Assembly: GCA_028571685.1 (NCBI GenBank)
Contig: CM053140.1
Location: 23,975,501 to 24,039,500, forward strand
Direction of reading: 5' to 3'
From: Heterohyrax brucei
Taxonomy: Eukaryota; Chordata; Mammalia; Hyracoidea; Procaviidae
Length of the DNA: 64,000 bases
Shown here: piece by piece, positions 1-13,100 of the stretch
Position numbering within the stretch: the first letter of the stretch is position 1
Layout: the number at the start of each line of letters is the position of its first letter
Notes under the pieces: model-generated
What the model saw: only the letters and a program-made list of their open reading frames with translations
What the model was told of the DNA's origin: nothing
The model's database searches: none
Translations under genes and position numbers: made by a program

Positions 1-412
1 TTTCTGAGAGCTCTCGCCCTGTCAAAGGGTCATGGAGCGGGAACACATGGGAACACTCTCTTTTGTTAGCTTCTGCGCCACAGTCTAGGCCTCCTCGAGT
101 TCAACGAGATTCATAGCTTCAGAAATCCTTGGTGACTATGCTACTACCAGTTGTAGGGAAAAAAGCACCACAAGATTCATTAAAGCAAAAAGAAAGGTTT
201 ATTCAGCATATATTCAAAAGGGCAAAAACAGGAAGTGGGAAATTGTGCTGCTAGAGCCATGTCTGTCCAAGACCAAGGACTATCACAGACCAGGCAAAAA
301 TGTGAAAATTGGCATGCATACTGCCAAAGCCACGTCTGCCCGAGTCCCTTACCCTTAGAGTGACTTCAGTTACATCTGCAAAACCTTATATGCAAATAAG
401 GTTCCATCATGG
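1..412 (-). repeat. Probable ERV-type LTR fragment, antisense, intron 12
   Basis: The reverse strand reads like the 3' part of an LTR ('aataaacctttctttttgc'-like sequence near 180-205). The family was not identified. No exon 12 sequence is visible here. Confidence 0.4.
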
Positions 413-414
413 GT

Positions 415-796
415 TGTGTTATTTAGTGCTGCTGTTACAGAAATATCAGCTGGGTGCTCTGATGAGCAGAAGGTTATTTTCTCACAGTTCAGGAGGATGA
501 AAGTCTGAATTCAAGGCACGGGCTCCAGGGGAAGGCTCTTTCTGCCCACTTTAGGGGAAAATCCTTGTCTCAGTGTTCTTCTCAGCATTCCTTGGTGATC
601 CACACATGGTATCTGTCTTTCCCCGGTTTGTACGGTGCTTCTGTACCTAATCTGCTCTTTTTGTATCTTGAAAGTGATGTTTAAGACTCACCCTGCACTG
701 ATTTGGCCTCATTCACATAAGAAAGAAAACCTTGTTCTCCAATGGGATGCATCCACAGCTGTAGGGGTTTGAGGGGATGTAATTCAATCCATAACA
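415..796 (-). repeat. MaLR-like LTR, antisense, intron 12
   Basis: It starts TGTGTTATTTAGTGCTGCTG and ends 'acacaattcaatccataaca'-like (tg...ca edges), with the internal 'ctcacagttcaggagg' typical of MaLR LTRs read antisense. It accounts for most of the space before exon 13. Confidence 0.6.
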
Positions 797-964
797 CAGG
801 TGGACATGAATTTTGGAGAAGATGCAATTCAACCCTTGTGCAAAGGTGTGCTTGTCCTCGATCGGGCCAGGTCATACCTTTGGGGGAGATGTTGGCTGTG
901 GAAGAGGACTCAGCCTGCCTTATCCTGACGTGACGAGGTTGCCTGTGTGTTCCCTCCCCTACAG

Positions 965-1157
965 GGCCCCTCTGCAATGTGGAAATCAACGAGTGTGCTT
1001 CCAGCCCCTGCGCTGAGGGAGGCTCCTGCATAGATGGAGAAAACGGCTTCCGCTGTCTGTGTCCCCCGGGCTCCCTCCCTCCTCTCTGCCTCTCGCCCAG
1101 CCACCCCTGTGCCCAAGAGCCCTGCAGTCATGGCGTCTGCCACGATGCGCCTGGCGG
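965..1157 (+). CDS. NOTCH3: NOTCH3 exon 13 (EGF 17, start of EGF 18)
   Basis: Acceptor acag precedes 965 and donor gtgagg starts at 1158. The first two bases complete a split Gly codon, giving GPLC, the last cysteine of the preceding EGF repeat. Then comes a calcium-binding EGF (EINEC, then CASSPC) with six cysteines and the start of the next repeat. It ends in phase 2 inside a Gly codon. Confidence 0.95.
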
Positions 1158-4100
1158 GTGAGGCCTCTCCCAAGTCCCCAGCCCACCACTGCCTTTCTGG
1201 CCCTCCTGACACTCTGAATCCCTCCTGCCAGGTTCCGCTGCGTGTGTGAGCCTGGCTGGAGTGGCCCCAGGTGTGGCCAGAGCCTTGCCCAGGATGCCTG
1301 TGAGTCCCAGCCCTGCAAGGCCGGTGGTACCTGCACCAGTGATGGAGTGGGCTTCCACTGCACCTGTCCCCCTGGCATCCAGGGTGAGTGTCCCCCTTTT
1401 TTCCCCAAACCCCCGTTTTTTCTTCCTTCTCTCTTTTCCTCGTCTGTGTTTGCCTAATTTGTTCTTTTTCTGCTTAGAAACTTGGGGCTGGGTATCAGAA
1501 GGGAGGTGATAGCACCTTATTCTGCTTATCTCCCACAGGCCGCCAGTGTGAGCTGCCGTCTCCTTGCACCCCAAACCCCTGTGAGAATGGGGGCCACTGT
1601 GAGTCTGCCGCTGGCCAGTTGGCTGTCTGCTCCTGCCCCCCTGGCTGGCAAGGTATATGAGTTGCTTCTTCCTCCTCCTCTCCATCTTTTGTGCACCCTG
1701 CTCAGTATAGGGTGATGTTAGGGAACCAGGGCGAACTCACTCAACCTTGCGTTGGCTTTCTTTCAGCACAGAATGGAGCTAAGCACAGATACTGCCAGCC
1801 ACTTTGGGCTCCAGATGAGGACGGGATGTATGTAGAACTGGGGGAGCTAGGATGCTGGATGAGGGTTTGGGGACAGCTTCCTGGAGGAGTGGAGTCCAAC
1901 CTTGTACAGATACTGAATGCACTCAGTTGTTAACTGAAAGGTTAGCAGGCTCAACCCAGAGGTGCCTCAGAGGAAAAGCCTGGTAATCTTCTCCTGAAAA
2001 AAAAACCAGCTCTTTTTGAGAACTATGGCACTCTGATGTGCTCTGACACACACCGGATTGCTGTGAGTTGCAGATGACTCGGCAGCAATTGGTTGGAGTC
2101 CTGGGATGGTGCCATTGGTTACCACGCTGGGTGATGCCGTTGGTTACTGTGTTCAGCCACTAACTGAAAGGCTGAGGTTGAAGAAAGACCTGGCAGTCTA
2201 CTTCTGAAAAATCATCCACTGAAAATCCTACGGAGCACAATTCTGCTGTGACACACACAAGGTCACTCTGAATTGGAGTCGACTAGACTCGACGGCGCTT
2301 GGCTTGGCTTTGGCAGACAACAAATGGCTTTTTTTCTTTTTGCCTGAATGAGCAGACCTCCATCTGTGTTTTCATTTCCTGCTCACTGAGTCAGGGAGAG
2401 GAAAGCTCTGGAACAGCCTGTGCAAATGCCCTGGGGTGAATAGTACCACAGCTAGCTTATTCTTGCCTGTGTCCAGTTTAGCCTTCAACTCTCCCTGAGC
2501 CCCAGGTCCCCTCAGACCTTACCCAGCACCTCTAACTTTAGATATTTCCTTACTTCTCCCCTCTTCCCCCTGCACAGGGCCACGATGCCAGCAGGATGTG
2601 GATGAGTGTGCAGGCTCCTCACCCTGTGGCCCCCATGGTACCTGCACCAACCTAGCGGGGACTTTCAGCTGCGCCTGCCACGAGGGCTACAGTGGCCCTT
2701 CTTGTGATCAGGACATCAATGACTGCGACCCCAGTAAGTACAGGGTCGCTTTTGGGGGGTGCAGACTGACCTAGGGAGCACATTCCTCAAGCTTGTTCTA
2801 TGTGCCTGACACTGAGGCCCAGATATGTTGAATCGCTTGCTCTGAGTCACACAGAAAGGAAGGGGAAAACTCTTAAGCCAGTTGCTGGCTGTGGCCAAAA
2901 TCATGTTAGCACTGTGTGCAAAGTACAAGTTCATGGGCCTCCAGGGAGTTCTCCCAGATCATTGCCCCATAGATAAGTGATGCAAGCCACAGACACCGTT
3001 TTAAGTTTGGAATCCTGGCGACCCCATGTGTATGGAGTGGAGCTATACTGCATGTGGTTTTCAAGGCTGTGCGGGTCACCTGGCTTTTCTCGGGAGGGAC
3101 GTCTGGGGTAGGTCTGGACCACCACCAGTCTTTTAGTTAGTAGTCCAGGGCTGAGCCATTTGCATCAGCCAGGAGCTCTAGGTGAGGTTTTCAGTGGCTG
3201 ATTTTTCAGACATAGATTGCCAGGCCTTTTGTCTGAGACAGCTCTGGGTGGACTTGAACCTCCAACCTTCAGTTAACGGCTGAGTGTATTAACTGTCTGC
3301 ACTATCCACAAACTTGTAAGGCCATGGAAGGGGACAGAATCTGAGCCCCCTGACCCTTGCAATGGGGCCTGGTCTCCTTCTGAGTCCTTTTCTGTACAAG
3401 TTGTGGCTGGGGAGTGACTGTATTGATGAAGGACAAGGCGAGTGACAGGCCTGCGGCCCTTCTGCCTGTAGACCCCTGCCTGAACGGTGGCTTGTGTCAG
3501 GATGGGGTGGGCTCCTTTTCCTGCGCCTGCCTCCCTGGCTTTGCCGGCCCACGCTGCGCCCAGGATGTGGACGAGTGTCTGAGCAGCCCCTGCGGCCCGG
3601 GCACCTGCACCGACCATGTGGCTTCCTTCACCTGCGCCTGCCCTCCTGGCTACGGAGGCTTTCGCTGTGAACAGGACCTGCCCGACTGCAGCCCAAGGTA
3701 GGCAGGGCTTGGGGCAGGCCCCTAGTGGAGCTCGTTGATGGGACGGGGCTTGGGAAGGAGTGGCAGGCAGAAGTGGGGGGAACCTTGGTTTGGCCGCAGC
3801 GTTGGCTCTGTTAGGAACCCTGGTAATGCAGTAATTAAAATACTCGGCTGCTAACCAGCGGGTTGTCGATTCAAACCCACCAGCCGCTCTGCTGGAGAAA
3901 GATGTTGCAGTGCTTCCGTAAAGATTTACCACCTGCTCTGGGGCAGTTCTGCTCTGTCCTGTAAGGGTCGCTGTGAATCAGAATTAGCCGGACAACAGGG
4001 GGTTTTTGGTTGGATGCATCATGGGGTTGGACCAGGGAAAGAGCAGTGCATATTTGGGGGAGTCACTTTTGTGCTTGGGGTCCAGGCTGCAACGGGGCCT

Positions 4101-7100
4101 CCATGTGGTTCCCAAGGAAATGCCTGATAAGTTAGGCCAAGAGAAGGGGCGGTTCTGTGTCGGGGGTGGGGGAAGATCAGACAGGGGGCGGGGCCCAGAA
4201 GGGAGGGGCGGGGCTTGTGGGGGCCTGTGAGGGGGCGGACCCATGGGGGCGAGGCCTGGGACGGGGCCTGTGTGGGCGGGGCCTGACCCATCTGGTTTCT
4301 GCAGCTCCTGCTTCAACGGGGGCACCTGCGTGGACAGCGTGAACTCCTTCAGCTGCCTGTGCCGCCCTGGCTACACAGGCGCCCACTGCCAACATCAGCT
4401 CGACCCTTGCCTGTCGAGGCCCTGTCTGAACAGGGGCGTCTGCAGCGCTGCCCACCCCGGCTTCCACTGTGCCTGCCCCCAGGGCTTCACTGGCAGCCAG
4501 TGCCAGGTGGGCAGGTCCCTGAGGGTCCTGGGGGAGGGGACCTGTCCAGGTGATGGGGAGGGAGTCGTGGGGAAGTCGTTGTGAGGAGCTTGCTGGCACC
4601 TTAAGGGAGGGGCCTGCAAGGAGTCCTGAGGTGGGGTCTTCAGAGGCTGACGGTATGAGTCCAGAGGATCGTTCTGGGGGAGGGAACTGCGGGAGACGCT
4701 GGGGACTGAGCCTGCCTGGGTATTGGCAGAAGATTCCTAGGGGATTCTTCTAGTGATGACATTCAGGCCACTCCCCTCCAGACGCTGGTAGACTGGTGCA
4801 GCCAGGCGCCTTGTCAGAATGGGGGTCGCTGTGTCCAGACTGGGGCCTCCTTCTATTGCCTGTGCCCCTCGGGGTGGACCGGCCGTCTCTGTGACATCCA
4901 GAGCCTGCCATGCAGAGAGGCGGCAGCCCAGATCGGTGAGGGGGAGCACGGGCTGGGGCGGGCACAGCAGGGTGTTGTGTGCACACACCTCTGGCTAGTG
5001 CTGACTGATGGAGGTGCGAGAATGCCTCCAGACATACTGGGGTGGGGCAGGGCTGAGTGTGTGTGCCTGTAAGACAGCCCGTGAGGCTATATGTGGTGTA
5101 TGGGACAATGTGTGTGAGTGTCTTAGTCTCCTGGAGGTGCTGTAACAGAAACACTACAGATGGGGGCTTTAAGGAGCAGAAACTTAGGTCCTCACATTTA
5201 AGTACTCTGGGAGTCTGAATTCAGGGCACCTGCTCAGGGGAAGGCGCTCTCTCTGTGTCAGCTCTGGGGGAAGATCTCTTTCAGTTTCTGTGGCCCGGGC
5301 ACTCCTTGGTTCCCTGGGTGACCTCCATATGACATGTACGTACCCCTCTGTGCCTGCTCCTCTGTGCCTAATCTGTTCTTTGTAGATCTCTAAGGGAAGC
5401 AGGTGCAGAACCCACCCTGCACTGATACAGCCTCATTAACATAATAAAATAAGACCCTATTCCCACATGGGGTTACAACCCCGGGAGTTCCTGGGTTGCA
5501 TGTGCAGTTAAGTGATCAGCTCCTAGCCTAGAGGGTGGCGATTCAGGCCCACTCGAGAGGCCGTGGAACATAGGCCTGGCCGTCTGCTTCCGAAAGGTCA
5601 CAGCCTTGAAGTCCAAACAGCAGTTCTGCTCTGCACACATGGGGTTGCCATGAGTGGGTGTTGACTTGATGGCAATTAACAACATCCATGTGTGTAAACC
5701 AAACCAAACCGATTGCCGTCCACTCATAGTGACCCGATCCACAGCCATGAAAAAAAAAAACAAACCCACTGTTGCAGATTCCGACATGTAGCAACCCTAC
5801 AGGACAGAGCAGAACTGCCCCATAGAGTTTCCAAGGAGCCTCTGGCAGATTTGAACTGCTGACCTTTTCGTTAGTAGCACTAAGCCACCAGTGTTTCTAT
5901 CCACAGCCATAAGGGTTTGGATTCCAGCGCATCTTTTAGGGGGGCACAAATCAATCACAAACAGTGACTGAGCTGATGTGAGCTTCAAAGATGCATGCGT
6001 GTGTGTATGTGTGTGTGTGCACATGTGTGCACAAACAAGGCCATGGCAGTGAAAGTGAGTGTGACAGCCTTGCTGAGACCTCAGTAGGGATGCAGGGTGA
6101 TGTGATTGATGCTGGTAGGTGTGTGTGTCTGCGTGCATGTGTGTGAGATTGAGCTTGTGCCAGCCGGGGAATATGTGGCAACTGGGTGATGCCAACAGAG
6201 CAAGGGGAGGCGTGTGTGGCTGTCTCTGTGCCTGACACTGCCCTCCTCTGCCTAGGTGTACAGCTGGAGCAGATGTGCCAGGCAGGCGGGCAGTGTGTGG
6301 ATGAGGGCAGCGCCCACTACTGCTTGTGCCCAGAGGGCCGCACAGGCAGCCACTGTGAGCAAGAGGTGGACCCCTGCCTGGCCCAGCCCTGCCAGCATGG
6401 AGGCACCTGTCGCGGCTACATGGGGGGCTATGTGTGTGAGGTAACGGGTGCCTGGGGAGGGGCTTCATCGTGGTTGCATGTGTCTGGATGTGGCCCTGTG
6501 TGTGCCTCTCTCTGGGTGTATCTGGGTGTATTTTTGTGGGTCTCATTCTTCGGGTGAAATTTCTGGGTGCTGTGTAAGTGGTGAACACGCCTGGCTGCTA
6601 ACTGAGGGGTTGGAGGTTTGAGTCCACCCAAACTCACCTTGGAAGAAAGGCCTGGCAGTCTACTTCCAGAAAATCAGTCTTTGAAAACTCTGTGGAGCAC
6701 AGTTCTCCTCTGACACATGCGGGGTCACTGTGCATCAAGATTGACTCAATGGCAACTGTTTTAATTGTGTAGATCTGGGGTGTCTCCATCTCTGGTTATT
6801 CCCTGTATGTGTCTATGTGTTTCTGGCCATGGTGTCTTTGGGTTTGTGTCTTGTGTCTGTCTCTGCATTTCCATGTCTGTCCCTCGAGGCTGGATGTGTG
6901 TCCACACCACTTGTGTTGTTGTAGGTCTCACATCTGTGTGTGTCCTCTATGCTGGCTTCCTTCTCCTTGGTCTTCATGGGGAGGGCTGGATATGTCTGTG
7001 TCTCTCTGGGCTGACTAGGTCACTGTCTTGTCCTCATGCCACAGTGCCCAGCTGGCTACACCGGTGACAGCTGTGAGGATGATGTGGATGAGTGTGCCTC

Positions 7101-10100
7101 CCAGCCCTGCCAGCATGGGGGCTCCTGCATTGACCTGGTCGGCCGCTATCTCTGCTCTTGCCCCCCTGGGACGCTAGGTATGTCAGGACCACTGGGGCCA
7201 GGATTGAACAGGATGGGATGCTGGGACACCATCACCCTTGACTGTCCCCCTTCTCCAGGTGTGCTTTGTGAAATCAATGAGGATGACTGTGGCCTTGGCC
7301 TGCCTCAGGAGCAGGGCCCCCTGTGTCTGCACAATGGCACCTGCGTGGACCTGGTGGGTGGCTTCCGCTGCACCTGCCCCCCAGGCTACACCGGCCTGCG
7401 CTGTGAGGCAGACATCAACGAGTGTCGGCCTGGCACCTGCCACGGAGCGCACACCCGGGACTGCCTGCAGGACCCAGGTGGGGGCTTCCACTGCCTTTGC
7501 CGCTCAGGCTTCACAGGTAAGCTTGAGTGACTGGCCTGGGACCCCATCTATCGTTCTCCCAGCCTGGTTGATCCACTGTCCTCAACTTGCCTAGGTCCCC
7601 GGTGTCAGACCGTTCTGTCTCCCTGTGAGTCCCAGCCATGCCAAAACGGAGGCCAGTGCCGCCCCAGCCCAGGCCAGGGAGGTGCCCTAACCTTCGCCTG
7701 CCATTGTGTCCCGGTAGGTGTGGATGGCCGCTCGGAAGAGAGACAGAGCTTCTGGGGGTGGGGCGTGGCCTCTCGAGAGGGCGTGCCTTTACGAGAGAGG
7801 GAAGAAGGGTGGAGCTTCCCAGGGAAAGGCAGTAAATTACCTGGAGGGGGGTGTGGCCTCCGGGGCCGGGTGGGCTTCTCTGCTAGGTGGAGCCTCCAGT
7901 GGAGGGCGAGAGAGGCTGCGCGGAGGCTGGGGAATTGCAGACTCAACTTCCTAAGTCTTGACCCCCTAACTTCCCTCCTCTTTCTCCCTCCTTCTCTCTT
8001 CCACCTGTTTCTTTCCCTCCTTTCCCCTCAACCTCCTCTCTCTCATCTTGCACTTTTTCTTCTCTTCTTCCCCACCACTCTTAGCCTTTCTGGGGACCGC
8101 GGTGCGAGCGAGTGGCGCGCTCTTGTCGGGAACTTCAGTGCCCAGTCGGTGTCCCGTGCCAGCAGACGGTCCGCGGGCCACGCTGCGCCTGCCCCCCGGG
8201 GCTGTCGGGGCCTTCCTGCCGGGGCTCGCGGGGGTCGCTGCCTGGGGCCACCAATGCCAGCTGCGCTGTTGCCCCCTGCATGCATGGGGGCTCATGCCGC
8301 TCCTTGCCACTCGCGCCCTTCTTCCTCTGCTCGTGCGCACCGGGCTGGACTGGGCTACGGTGCGAGGCTCCTGCTGTGGCGCCCGAGGCGCCCGAGGAGC
8401 CGAAGTGCCCACTTGCGTCTTGCCGCACCAAGCGCGGGGACCGCCGCTGCGACCGCGAATGCAACAGTCCGGGCTGTGGCTGGGACGGTGGCGACTGCTC
8501 CCTGAGCGTGGACGACCCCTGGCGGCAGTGTGCGGCTCTCCAGTGCTGGCGCCTCTTCAACAACAGCCGCTGTGACCCTGCCTGCAGCTCGCCTGCCTGC
8601 CTGTACGACAATTTCGACTGCCATACAAGTGGCCGAGAACGCACTTGCAAGTGAGTCTGTTCGTACTTGTGTCTGTCTGTCTGTCTTGATGTGCATCTGG
8701 GTCCTGCCTGCGCGTGGGCCCTACCTCTCAGCCACTGTACCCAGTCCTTCCTTTTTGCCCCGATTTCTCCATCCGTTTGCCCAGTCTGTCTGTGTACCAC
8801 CTCTGGCCACCTCTCTGTCTGTCCTGCCATTCATCCCATTTTGTCCATTGACTTCCCTTTTCTGTCTGTTTTGCCTAGTCTGCTTATCCGCTCACCCTGC
8901 CTGCCCTTTCCATTTGTCACATCTCACCACCCATGGGTCTTGCTTGTCTGTCCATCTGTCCAGCCACTGTATCTCTACACCTGTTTGCCCAGTCTGTCTG
9001 TGTGCCACATCTGTTAACCTGTGACCCTGCTTATCTGTCTCTGTCCCTACATTCACCCCAAACTGTCAGTTTGCCCTGTTCATTTGTTTGCCTCAGTCTG
9101 TCCATCCAGTTGCCCTGTCTGTGTTTCTGTCCTTCTGTCCATTCACCTACTCTGTCTGTATGCCACATCAACCACCTGTAGCCCAGCTTCACTGTCCATC
9201 TGCTCTGGTTTGTCTGTGAGTCCATTGAAGTACCCTGTGTGTTGGGCTGTCCATTTATTCTGTGTCGGTGTACCTCATGTGCCCATCATGACTTCTGTCC
9301 ATCTGTCCATCCATGAGTGCTGTTTGTCCATCCCTGTGCCCTGCCCATCTGTTTTTCTGTCCCAGGTACTCCATCTTTCCCTCCGCATGCCCTCTTTATC
9401 CATCCCCGCTAGCCCCTCTGTGCAGCTAACTGTCTACATTGTTATTTGTCCATCCTTTGACCGCATTTATCCATCTTTCAGGATTCCCAGTCTGTCCATC
9501 TGTGTATCCCATCTGTCTGTCCATCACTGTGCATCGCCTAACTATCTGTGTGGCCTTTTGTCTGTCCTTCTGTCCATGCATGCACCCCCATGTTTCCTCT
9601 GTGTTCCTGATTGTCTGTCCAGGCCTCTGCCTGTCCATCCTTGCACCTCTCTTGTAACTTTGTATGATCTATGTATGTATCTATGATTCCCAGCTGTCCT
9701 TTTGTTCAGCCTCTTGTGCCTGCACTGCTACCCCTTGGTCTGTTGTCTGGAGCTGTCCATTACTTTTGCCTCCTGCCTCATCTCCCCCTACTGACAGCCT
9801 GCTCACTCTGCTCCAGCTACTCTGAACTCTCTGCTCTCCCTCAGTTCCCCAGGCTTTGTCCTGCCCCAGGACCTTTGCACTGGCAGTTTCTCCTCATTCA
9901 TTCCCTGCAGGTCTTTGCTCCTTCTCATTGACCTTCCCTTCCTCACCACCCCAGCCCTCCCCAGGCATTCCCCTGCTGAACTTTTTTCCTTAGCCTGTAA
10001 TTCTATCTAGCATACCCTATATGGAGTGTGTTGTTGGTTGCTGTCAAGTTGATGCCGACTCTTGGAGATCCCATGAGTTCGAAGTAAAACTAACTGCTCC

Positions 10101-13100
10101 ATGAGGTTTTCAAGGCTGTGTCACCTTTCCAAAGCAGATCACCAGGTCTGTCTGCCGAGGCACCTCTGGGCAGGTTTGAACTGCCAACCTTTTGGCTAGT
10201 TGTATTTTTATGTTTATTGGTGTGTAACTGGAATGCTGTGTATTCTGCTCACTCATCTCTAATGACTGCTCAGCCCACTGGAATGTGTGTGGCACACAGG
10301 TGAAGATTTGCAGCTGGGCAGTATCCTTGGTGCCCACGGTAGTGCCAGTCTTTGGCGGGCAGTCCGTCAGTAGTTAGTGATAGTTACGGAATGAATGGAA
10401 TCTTTGGTTAGTACAAAAAGGTTGATGGTTCCAACCCACTAAGAGGTGCCTTGGGAGAGAGTAAGAAAGGCCTGGCTATTACTTCTGAAAGGTCACAGTC
10501 TTGAAAACCCAGTGGAGCACAGCTCTACTCTGCACACACGGTCACCATCAGCAGGGGATTGGTTTGGTGTGGTATTGAGCTGATGTTGAATTTGCCAAAA
10601 GCCTGACATGCCAGAACATTTCGGCCCCCTGGACTTGCCCAACACAGTGCTGGTAGCACAGGGTTAAGCCATAAGGCTGCTCTCCAAAAGGTCAGCAGTT
10701 CAATTCTCCCAGCTGCTCCTTGGGAACCTTATAGGGCAGTTCCCCTCTGTCTTATACGGTTGCTATGGGTCAGAATCGACCAAACAGCAACAGGGTTTGG
10801 GTTTTATGCTGTGCAAGTGCTGTCTCTCTTCTGGAGACCTCCTGACCTGTCTCCTCTGCCCCACCAGCCCCGTGTACGAGAAGTATTGCGCAGACCACTT
10901 TGCCGATGGCCGATGTGACCAGGGCTGCAACACAGAGGAATGTGGCTGGGACGGGCTGGACTGCGCAGTGGAGGTGCCGGCGCTGCTGGCGCGCGGGGTG
11001 CTGGTGCTCACCGTGCTGCTGCCGCCAGAGGAGCTGCTGCGCTCCAGCGCCGACTTCTTGCAGCGGCTCAGCGCCATCCTGCGCACCTCGCTGCGCTTCC
11101 GCCTGGACGGGAACGGCCAGGCCATGGTCTTTCCTTACCACCGGCCTGGCCCCGAACCGCGCACGCGGCGAGAGCTGGTCGCGGAAGTGATCGGGTGAGT
11201 GATTCTGCCCACGCTGTAAAGACTCCTCGGAGCTCAAGGCCTCACCCGCCCTGCCAGCGATTTTTCTCACTCTGGTGTCCCTCTTGCCATGTATGATTCC
11301 ACCATCAGACCCCCTCTGCCTGGGGAGCGCCAGGATTTGGGGGGGCGGGACTCTGAGTAGGGGATCTGTGTCTCTGTGAGTAGTGAAGTCCCTGGGTGGT
11401 GCAAACGATTTCTCTCTTGGCTGCTAACCCAGAGATTGGTGACTTAAGTCCATCTAGAGGTGCCTTGGAAGAAAGTGCTGGCAGTCTACTTCCTAAAGGT
11501 CACAGCCATTGAAAAACCTATGGAGCACAATTTTCCTACGAATCAAAAGACAATTTTTTTTTTAAAGCCCTTGGATATTATCTAATTAATATAGCAAAGA
11601 AAACCATGTGCCAAACAGGATTACTTCCACAAGTACAGGAATTAAGATTCCAACCTGTACTTTGGGAAGGGGTAGTCACAGTTTAATCTGTAACATGCAG
11701 GGAACCCAGGAGCACGGACAGCCCCCTAGAGTTGGTTTTACTGTGAGGTCGAAGTTTTTGTACCCTGTATCAGTCAGCTGCTGGCTGTGGCATGCCCTAT
11801 CGACGGTATCACCTCCCAAGTGTGATGTTGGCTGTTTTGCTGAGGGCAGTTCTCTGGAGAAGGGGCAGCTGTGAGCTGTTAGAAGCCAGCTCTCACAGCA
11901 GCTAGGAGACAGGGGCCTGAGCCCAGGACAGGGGATCCAGGAGCACCAGCAGCACCCACTGGGGTGCATGAGGAACGTTCCTGAGATGTTGGCCTGAAAA
12001 CATGTCCATTGGATTCAGTAACTCGGGGGACACTAGTGGCCACAGCAAGACCTGTGTGGGAGGCTCAGTGGGGTAAATGCCAGATGGGCCATGGAGGCCT
12101 GGTGAGTGGAGACAGCTGTCTGAGCCTGGAGCAGGGGCGGGAGGGTGGCACTCAGTTCCGTGTTTCTCCTGTCAAACAAAGCCCAAAGAAATGAAAACTT
12201 ACAGGGTTTAGTTCAGCCGGTACTCTGTACGCAAAAAGGGAAACCTTTCTGCTTCTGAAAAACCAAATGGCTCCGTGCAGACTAGCCACCGTGAATCTTT
12301 TAAGGAGAAGAGAAGGAAATGGAACAGAAAATTTGCTGTAGCAAATCTCAGTTCTTCTCTGTCCCGTAAGGTCCCTAGGAGTCAGAATTGACTCAGTGGC
12401 AGTGGGTTTGTTTTTCTGGTTAATCTTGTTAATTGCTATCAAGTCACTTGCATCACGTGGTGACCCTCTTGTGCTCAGTAGAACTACTCCATCGGGTTTT
12501 CAGGGTTGTGGTTTTTCAGATGCTGACCGTCAGGCTTGTCTTCCACGCCTCTGGGTGGGTCTAAACAGCCAAACTTTCAGCTAATAGTCAAGCACCTAAC
12601 CTTTGCGACATCGGGGGAGTCTCTGTCCACCGGTTTAGGGGTTAGGATTTACAACACATTTTTTGGGGGGGATAGTTCAGTCCCTAACAGTTAGCAGATG
12701 TCTTATCATAAAAGAGATTTGTAAAAGCTTACGTACTGTGTCAGGGGCCCTGTGTGCTACGGTGGTTAAGTGTGTGACTACTAGTTGGAATGGTGGTGGC
12801 TTGAACCCACCCTTCAGAAGACGGGCCTGGTGCTGCTTTTGAAACATGGAGCAGTTCTACTCTGCACAGGTGGGGTCCCCATGAGTAAGAATCAACCTAA
12901 CGACAACTTGGGAACCCCGGTGGCATAGTGGTTAAATGCTATGTCTGCTAACCGATAGGCCAGCAGTTTAGAACAACCAGGCGGTCCTTGGAGACTCCCT
13001 GGAACAGTTCTTCTCTGTCCTATAGGGTTGCTATGAGTTGGAAGCGAGTCAGTGGCACTGGGTTTTGTTTTGTTTTGGGTTAATGACAACATTGTTAACA

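Noticed and set aside
7720..8505. 261-codon frame overlapping exon 24
   Set aside because: It is out of frame with the NOTCH3 exon and runs through the intron. It is a GC-rich shadow frame.
9021..9686. 221-codon open frame and neighbours in intron 24
   Set aside because: The frame is a by-product of CTGT/CCAT simple sequence lacking stop triplets. There is no domain, splice signal or start context.
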